DNA of 10,235 nucleotides from Pseudomonadota bacterium (GTDB lineage: Bacteria > Pseudomonadota > Alphaproteobacteria > Sphingomonadales > Sphingomonadaceae): positions 1 to 10,235 of the forward strand of contig CAUJJQ010000282.1 of NCBI GenBank assembly GCA_963205285.1, in the 5' to 3' direction. Shown here piece after piece: positions 6,880 to 10,235 of this stretch. How positions within the stretch are numbered: the first letter of the stretch is position 1; each line of letters opens with the position of its first letter. Both the position numbers and the translations under genes were made by a program. The notes under the pieces are model-generated. The model worked only from the letters and a program-made list of their open reading frames with translations. It did no database searches and was not told the origin of the DNA.

Positions 6880-7643
6880 GCGATAAGATCATCCTCCATC
6901 GGCGTCGGCTGATTGCATCCTTGGCACTCGGCGGTGGTGGCATGTTGCTGTCGGGCTGTGATGCGCTGAACGAAAATACGCGCTTTCGCGGCGTTCTGGG
7001 CGCGGCGGAGGGCTGGAATGACGGCGCGCAGCGCGCGCTGGCGGGCGATGCGCTGGCGCGTGAATATCGCCCCGTCGATATGTCGCCCGTCTTTCGCGCC
7101 AATGGCAATGTGCGCGTTGAAAATGCGGATTATCGGGCATCAGCGGCGCGCGGTTTTGCCGACTGGGCATTGGTGGTCGATGGACTGGTCGCCCACCCTC
7201 TGCGCCTGCCGCTCGGCGCATTGCAGGCCATGCCGCAACGCGCGCAAATCACCCGGCATGATTGTGTCGAGGGGTGGAGCGCGATTGGCAAATGGCAGGG
7301 GCCGCAATTGGGGCCGATTTTGCAATTGGCGGGAATTTTGCCCGCCGCCCGCTACATCGTCCTCCACTGCGCCGACCGTTTTGGTTCAACGCCCTATTAT
7401 GAATCAATTGCATTGAACGATGCGCTGCACCCGCAGACGATCCTTGCGTGGATGATGAATGATGCCCCGCTGGCAGAGGCGCATGGCGCGCCGCTGCGCC
7501 TGCGTGTCGAGCGGCAATTGGGCTATAAACACGCCAAGTTCGTCATGCGGGTGGAGGCGCGGGATCGGATCGACAACCTCTATGGCGGCTGGGGCGGTTA
7601 TTGGGAGGATGCCGGTCAATATAGCTGGTATGCCGGGATTTAG
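6876..7643 (+). CDS. Molybdopterin-dependent oxidoreductase, sulfite-oxidase/MsrP fold, Tat-exported with lipobox
   Basis: A 255-residue protein whose ATG overlaps the cytochrome stop by four bases, with GGGGAG (6862-6867) upstream. The N-terminus has an arginine cluster (RRR, 9-11), a hydrophobic core and the lipobox LLSGC (Cys28), so it appears to be a Tat substrate that becomes a lipoprotein. The sulfite oxidase/YedY-type molybdenum domain follows: TRHDCVEGWSAIGKWQG holds the expected Mo-ligating Cys130, and HGAPLRLRVERQLGYKHAKFV (203-223) is the conserved C-terminal pterin-contact region. There is no dimerisation domain, so it is closer in size to MsrP than to full sulfite oxidase. The pairing with a b561-type cytochrome instead of a MsrQ/YedZ protein suggests a functional analogue of MsrPQ. 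The substrate, possibly methionine sulfoxide or another S- or N-oxide, is not established. Confidence 0.9.
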   Translation: MSDKIILHRRRLIASLALGGGGMLLSGCDALNENTRFRGVLGAAEGWNDGAQRALAGDALAREYRPVDMSPVFRANGNVRVENADYRASAARGFADWALVVDGLVAHPLRLPLGALQAMPQRAQITRHDCVEGWSAIGKWQGPQLGPILQLAGILPAARYIVLHCADRFGSTPYYESIALNDALHPQTILAWMMNDAPLAEAHGAPLRLRVERQLGYKHAKFVMRVEARDRIDNLYGGWGGYWEDAGQYSWYAGI

Positions 7644-7693
7644 GCAAAATAACTATCTGTAATATAGTGTAAAAATCATATCCTCTGGCGGCT

Positions 7694-7722
7694 GCATCCT
7701 TTTGGGGCACTCGCCCCGTAAT
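7694..7722 (+). promoter_or_regulatory. Candidate ECF sigma promoter of the fasciclin gene
   Basis: GCATCC (7694-7699), a 17-base spacer and CGTAAT (7717-7722). It agrees at eleven of twelve box positions, with identical spacing, with the element upstream of the sigma factor gene on the other strand. The -10 box ends 58 bases before ATG 7781, giving a leader of about 50 bases. The spacer holds GGGGC-ACTC-GCCCC, which I regard as incidental. Confidence 0.6.
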
Positions 7723-7780
7723 AGCGGCATCGACGGCATTTTCCCCATTGGTTGCCGTGGAGCCTTTTCAGGAGGATGTG

Positions 7781-8359
7781 ATGAACAAGATGCGTTTGGG
7801 CTTTGCCCTGTTGGCCGCGCCTTTAGTGGCCTTTACCTCAGCAGCGGTGCTCAGCCCTGTTTATGCTGCGGTGGATGATGCGGTGCCGACCGTCGGCGGT
7901 GCGCCGATGTACCCGACCAAAAATATCGTCGAAAATGCGGTCAATTCGCGCGATCATACGACTTTGGTTGCTGCGGTGCAGGCAGCGGGCCTCGTCGAAA
8001 CATTGCAAGGCCCCGGCCCCTTTACCGTTTTTGCTCCGGTCAACGCTGCCTTTGAACGGCTGCCCGCTGGCACGGTGCCGACGTTGCTGCGCCCCGAAAA
8101 TCGCGGCACGCTGACCAGCGTTTTAACCTATCATGTCGTGCCGGGCCGCCTGTCCGCCGCCAATCTGATGGCGCAGGTGCGCGCCGGTGGAGGCCGCGCA
8201 ATGCTCACCACGGTGCAGGGCGGTATGCTCACCGTCACGCAGAACGGCAATATGCTGGTGGTGACCGACGCCCATGGCGGCCAGTCGCGCGTCACCCAAG
8301 GCGATGTAAATCAAAGCAACGGCGTCATCCATGTCGTCGATAGCGTCCTAATGCCCTGA
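7781..8359 (+). CDS. Secreted fasciclin (FAS1) domain protein
   Basis: A 192-residue protein starts at ATG 7781, five bases after a perfect AGGAGG (7770-7775). Residues 1-29 are a signal peptide with cleavage probably after VYA. One FAS1 domain fills about 47-192: NAVNSRDHTTLVAAVQAAGL, the H1 box FTVFAPVNAAF (81-91), LTYHVVPGRL (115-124) and the H2 box NGVIHVVDSVLMP (180-192) at the very end. FAS1 proteins are extracytoplasmic adhesion or binding modules; bacterial ones often sit beside ECF sigma/anti-sigma genes, and I recall one in the Rhodobacter RpoE-ChrR regulon. The gene has its own candidate ECF promoter and two tandem terminators, and faces the anti-sigma gene. It is likely a target of that sigma factor. 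Confidence 0.92.
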   Translation: MNKMRLGFALLAAPLVAFTSAAVLSPVYAAVDDAVPTVGGAPMYPTKNIVENAVNSRDHTTLVAAVQAAGLVETLQGPGPFTVFAPVNAAFERLPAGTVPTLLRPENRGTLTSVLTYHVVPGRLSAANLMAQVRAGGGRAMLTTVQGGMLTVTQNGNMLVVTDAHGGQSRVTQGDVNQSNGVIHVVDSVLMP

Positions 8360-8372
8360 GTGGTTCGGGGCA

Positions 8373-8420
8373 GGCGGGGTGTCTAAACTTGCCCCCCAAG
8401 CGTCACCCCGCCAAATTTTT
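8373..8420 (+). terminator. Intrinsic terminator 1 of the fasciclin gene
   Basis: GGCGGGGTG (8373-8381) pairs perfectly with CACCCCGCC (8404-8412); the 22-base loop carries an inner CTTG/CAAG stem (8388-8391 with 8397-8400). AAATTTTT follows directly (8413-8420). It lies 13 bases past the stop codon. Confidence 0.8.
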
Positions 8421-8437
8421 CCGGACCAAGCGGAACG

Positions 8438-8470
8438 AACGCCCCACCCGTTAAACGGTGGGGCGTTTTT
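8438..8470 (+). terminator. Intrinsic terminator 2 of the fasciclin gene
   Basis: AACGCCCCACC (8438-8448) pairs perfectly with GGTGGGGCGTT (8457-8467), with an 8-base loop and a T-run reaching 8470. This is a textbook intrinsic terminator placed in tandem after the first. Confidence 0.88.
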
Positions 8471-8491
8471 CTGTCGGCACACATATTGCAG

Positions 8492-8515
8492 AAAAAAAGG
8501 GGGAGCGATGCTCCC
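8492..8515 (-). terminator. Distal intrinsic terminator of the sigma/anti-sigma operon
   Basis: Read on the minus strand, GGGAGC and GCTCCC (8510-8515 with 8501-8506) form a 6-bp stem with a three-base loop, followed by two more C and seven T (complement of A 8492-8498). It is a 24-base direct copy of 8521-8544 at a period of 29 bases. Confidence 0.78.
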
Positions 8516-8520
8516 GAGTC

Positions 8521-8546
8521 AAAAAAAGGGGGAGCGATGCTCCCCC
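8521..8546 (-). terminator. Proximal intrinsic terminator of the sigma/anti-sigma operon
   Basis: On the minus strand an 8-bp perfect stem (arms 8539-8546 and 8528-8535, loop of three) is followed by seven T (complement of A 8521-8527). It lies about 47 bases past the anti-sigma stop at 8594 and is duplicated immediately downstream. Confidence 0.88.
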
Positions 8547-8593
8547 AGTAACGCAACCATTTGGGTAAAATCTGCGATCAGGAGCAGGTGGAT

Positions 8594-9175
8594 TTAGCGG
8601 CCAAAGGCGCGCTGCCCTGCGCCCAGCGGCTGAAAATCGCGCGTCGCGCCATCGGGGCTAAGGTAATTGGTGAATAGCAAACAGCCGCCATGCGTCTGCA
8701 TATGCGGGTGGTGCGCACCCGCCGGAATGCGGATATAATCCCCCGTGGCAAAATGCCGCCCCGCGATGTCGAGGTCACCCGCCACGACCAATATATGTTC
8801 GTCCAGATCCTCTGGCTGGCCATGCGCTTCTTCCAGTGCGCCGGGGTTGCAGCGGATCAGCACCGCTGTCTCCGCCCAAAGGGACTTGAACTCAATCTTG
8901 TCATTGTGCGTCTGCCATATGCCATCGGCACATTCTTCGACATGCTTGCCGCCCAGCGCATCCGCCTCCCGCGCCAAAGCGTCGACTATGCGCGCAAAAT
9001 CACGGCTATGCGCGCATGCCGCCTGGTCGCGTTGCAACCCGGCATAAAGCCGTTCGGCGAGCGCAATATGTTCATCCAGCTCGCGATTATAGAGTCGTTC
9101 GCGCGCCACTTCGTCGCGTTCGACGCCCGACAGACTGCCCAGCACAAAGGCGGTGGCTTTTTCCTCATTCGACAT
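8594..9175 (-). CDS. Anti-sigma factor: RskA-like N-terminal helix region fused to a ChrR-like cupin
   Basis: A 193-residue cytosolic protein. The N-terminus (about 1-48, beginning MSNEEKATAFVLGSLSGVERDEV) has the LG.LSG.ER signature of anti-sigma domains. The C-terminal part (about 98-182) is a ChrR-type cupin: EEAHGQPEDLDEHILVVAG (motif 1, with Glu116, His118, Glu126) and GDYIRIPAGAHHPH (motif 2, with His155, His156, His158), then GGCLLF. The usual zinc-binding H-x3-C-x2-C of ZAS domains is absent from the N-terminal region. The start at ATG 9175 is preceded by AAAGG; the frame is open to an ATG at 9250 without a suitably spaced ribosome site. It follows the ECF sigma gene by 90 bases and presumably binds and inhibits that factor until the cupin senses a signal. 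There is no membrane segment. Confidence 0.87.
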   Translation of the reverse strand: MSNEEKATAFVLGSLSGVERDEVARERLYNRELDEHIALAERLYAGLQRDQAACAHSRDFARIVDALAREADALGGKHVEECADGIWQTHNDKIEFKSLWAETAVLIRCNPGALEEAHGQPEDLDEHILVVAGDLDIAGRHFATGDYIRIPAGAHHPHMQTHGGCLLFTNYLSPDGATRDFQPLGAGQRAFGR

Positions 9176-9188
9176 GGTCGGATAACCT

Positions 9189-9260
9189 TTAACTTCCATT
9201 AGTTGCGATACGTTCGATGCGACCCGAACGGATGCAGTTTTTGGCGCCATATTGGCGCAT
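9189..9260 (-). CDS. Possible 23-residue leader ORF between sigma and anti-sigma genes
   Basis: GGAGGAG (9269-9275), at the very end of the sigma gene, is placed ideally for ATG 9260, which opens a 23-codon frame (MRQYGAKNCIRSGRIERIAT...) ending at TAA 9189-9191, fourteen bases before the anti-sigma ATG. The anti-sigma frame itself is different at this point. It could couple anti-sigma translation to that of sigma. No homology is recognised. The ribosome site may instead serve a longer anti-sigma form from ATG 9250, but at a poor distance. Confidence 0.3.
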   Translation of the reverse strand: MRQYGAKNCIRSGRIERIATNGS

Positions 9261-9265
9261 TTTTG

Positions 9266-9793
9266 TCACTCCTCCATACAGATTCTGAGCGATTGTGTGC
9301 CCCGCCGTATCCAGCTTTTGACGGTGCCCAGCGGCAGCGCCAACTGTTCGGACAATTCACTGTGGCTGAGGCCATAGCTGTACATGGTGACGATGGCATG
9401 CGCTTGATCAGCGGGTAATCGTTCCAGGCATTTGCCCAATTTGGGGTCGGGCGGTTCTACCGGGTTCACCGCCATCGATGCTGCTGCCTCATCGTCCCAT
9501 TCGCTCACCGGCTGGCGACGCCGACCAAGGTCGAGCGCCGCGTTGCGCGCAATGATGCCGATCCAGCTTTTGGCCGAACCCAATTTGACATCAAAGCGGC
9601 TGGCGGTGCGCCATAGTTTGACAAAGGTTTCCTGCACCGCATCCTCAGCCGCTTGCCGGTCGCGCAAAATACGCAGCGCAATCGCAAACACCCAATCCGC
9701 CTGCACATCATAGAGGCGACGGAGACTCGCCTCATTCCCGCTAGCCATATCGACCAACAGCATCTCCAAAATCGGGGCCGTTTCTTTTCGCAT
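9266..9793 (-). CDS. ECF-type RNA polymerase sigma factor
   Basis: A 175-residue sigma-70 family protein with only regions 2 and 4, as in ECF factors. Region 2 covers about 24-92: SLRRLYDVQADWVFAIALRIL, then DRQAAEDAVQETFVKLW (46-61) and SWIGIIARNAALDLGRRR (76-93). A linker rich in Glu/Ala/Pro follows. Region 4 covers about 122-170, with the helix-turn-helix LSHSELSEQLALPLGTVKSWIRRG (142-165). ATG 9793 is preceded by GAGG only three bases away, a rather tight spacing; an upstream extension to 9901 is unlikely because it would include the candidate promoter. The gene is first in an operon with its presumed anti-sigma factor. A matching promoter element at 9838-9866 suggests it transcribes its own operon. 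It is divergent from a secreted-protein gene. Confidence 0.94.
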   Translation of the reverse strand: MRKETAPILEMLLVDMASGNEASLRRLYDVQADWVFAIALRILRDRQAAEDAVQETFVKLWRTASRFDVKLGSAKSWIGIIARNAALDLGRRRQPVSEWDDEAAASMAVNPVEPPDPKLGKCLERLPADQAHAIVTMYSYGLSHSELSEQLALPLGTVKSWIRRGTQSLRICMEE

Positions 9794-9808
9794 TTTCCTC
9801 AACCCAAA

Positions 9809-9834
9809 GCACGCGCGCGACCAAGCGCGCGTGC
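9809..9834 (-). promoter_or_regulatory. 10-bp GC hairpin at the 5' end of the predicted sigma operon mRNA
   Basis: GCACGCGCGC (9809-9818) is the exact reverse complement of 9825-9834; the loop is six bases. It lies directly downstream of the predicted -10 box (9838-9843) and ends about nine bases before the GAGG ribosome site (9797-9800). A transcript beginning near 9831 would start within this stem, which could affect stability or translation. Confidence 0.55.
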
Positions 9835-9837
9835 GCC

Positions 9838-9866
9838 AATACGCGCTGACGGGGTTTGTTGGATGC
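9838..9866 (-). promoter_or_regulatory. Candidate autoregulatory ECF promoter of the sigma/anti-sigma operon
   Basis: On the minus strand, GCATCC (9866-9861), 17 bases, then CGTATT (9843-9838). The same -35 box, the same spacer and a one-base-different -10 box are found upstream of the fasciclin gene. The -10 box ends 44 bases before the ATG at 9793. ECF factors commonly transcribe their own operon. Confidence 0.6.
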
Positions 9867-9910
9867 GCCGAGTGCAGCAGATATGCAAAAATATTTATCA
9901 TGCCCGCCGC

Positions 9911-9939
9911 GCATCTGCACAGCGACCATCATCGGTAAT
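9911..9939 (+). promoter_or_regulatory. Candidate ECF promoter of the right-edge secreted-protein gene
   Basis: GCATCT (9911-9916), 17 bases, then GGTAAT (9934-9939), two bases different from the fasciclin element and with the same spacing. It points away from the sigma promoter, the two -35 boxes being 44 bases apart, and ends 65 bases before ATG 10005. Confidence 0.45.
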
Positions 9940-10004
9940 AGCCCCGTGAAGCCGGGTCGCCAAATCTGTTCCGGCATATAGCATAGCAAAAGGGCAGGGA
10001 CGCC

Positions 10005-10235
10005 ATGTGTTTTTCATCACAATCTGCAAAATATTTCTTGGGCGTGACGGCAGGTGTCATTGCGATGACACTGCCGATGACTGGCGCGACGGCGGCCGAA
10101 TCGCTGACCGACGGGCCAGATATTGCAGCCATTGTTGATGCTGAAGATGCTGGAGCGACCGGCGCGCCCGACATTTTGCCCGCGCCGCAATTGGGTGATG
10201 ATATGGGCGCTGCACCCGACGCTGCGGCCAGCAGC
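10005..10235 (+). CDS. Secreted protein of unknown function, N-terminal part
   Basis: ATG 10005 follows AGGGA (9996-10000) and opens a frame that is still open after 77 codons at the window end. Residues 1 to about 30 are a signal peptide (Lys9, a hydrophobic stretch LGVTAGVIAMTLPM, cleavage around TGATA|AES). The visible mature part is Asp/Ala/Pro-rich and probably disordered (DGPDIAAIVDAEDAG, PAPQLGDDMG). I do not recognise a family. It is divergent from the ECF sigma gene, separated by 211 bases containing candidate promoters for both, so co-regulation is plausible. Confidence 0.65.
   Translation, partial: MCFSSQSAKYFLGVTAGVIAMTLPMTGATAAESLTDGPDIAAIVDAEDAGATGAPDILPAPQLGDDMGAAPDAAASS

Noticed and set aside
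7652..7668. ACTAT/ATAGT short stem after the molybdoenzyme gene as a terminator
   Set aside because: Only five A/T-rich pairs with a long loop and no T-tract; too weak.
7704..7717. GGGGC-ACTC-GCCCC hairpin before the fasciclin gene as a terminator or operator
   Set aside because: It sits within the promoter spacer, is only 5 bp long and has no T-tract; probably chance in GC-rich DNA.
8492..8544. Two 24-base repeats as a CRISPR-like or mobile element
   Set aside because: Only two copies five bases apart, each a hairpin plus T-tract on the minus strand; duplicated terminators explain them.
9794..9901. N-terminal extension of the sigma factor to 9901
   Set aside because: It would place the candidate promoter and the GC hairpin inside the coding region, and the extra residues do not resemble sigma region 2.
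9929..10174. Minus-strand open frame of 81 codons over the start of the right-edge gene
   Set aside because: It is antisense to a frame with a signal peptide and ribosome site, and it overlaps the sigma promoter region.

Overview
The window looks like chromosomal DNA of an alphaproteobacterium, most likely a sphingomonad. This rests on the high GC of most genes, the GC-rich third positions, the glutathione-dependent glyoxalase pair, the ECF sigma factor with a cupin-type anti-sigma factor, and a pair of small four-cysteine exported proteins of a type I associate with Sphingomonadales. The assignment is by recognition, not by search. I see no rRNA, tRNA, CRISPR array, insertion sequence or phage gene. 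No gene-free gap exceeds 300 bases.

Left part (1-5880). A 5'-truncated S41-type protease-like gene runs in from the left edge and is visibly AT-richer than the rest. It converges on two tandem paralogous small exported proteins (1058-1929, minus strand), the upstream one a lipoprotein. Upstream of these lies a gap with three perfect inverted repeats, including a 25-bp GC-rich stem. Next come gloA and gloB (minus strand, TAATG overlap), a complete glyoxalase pathway for methylglyoxal. Divergent from gloA is a SIMPL-domain gene interrupted by one in-frame TAA, with the rest of the frame intact. It converges on a hydrolase-TPR operon (minus strand, 7-nt overlap).

Right part (5881-10235). A two-gene operon encodes a four-helix b-type cytochrome and a Tat-exported molybdopterin oxidoreductase with a lipobox. 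It is followed by a secreted fasciclin-domain protein. That gene converges on an operon for an ECF sigma factor and a cupin-domain anti-sigma factor; the gap between them holds four hairpins with T-tracts, two for each direction. The sigma gene is divergent from an unrecognised secreted protein that runs off the right edge.

The main observation links these right-hand units. The same promoter-like pattern, GCATCC-N17-CGTAWT or a close variant, lies at a plausible distance upstream of four transcription units: the cytochrome/molybdoenzyme operon, the fasciclin gene, the sigma/anti-sigma operon and the right-edge gene. The spacer is exactly 17 in each. I infer a small autoregulated cell-envelope regulon controlled by this sigma factor, probably responding to oxidative stress. 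The pattern was read by eye; the regulatory conclusion is inference.
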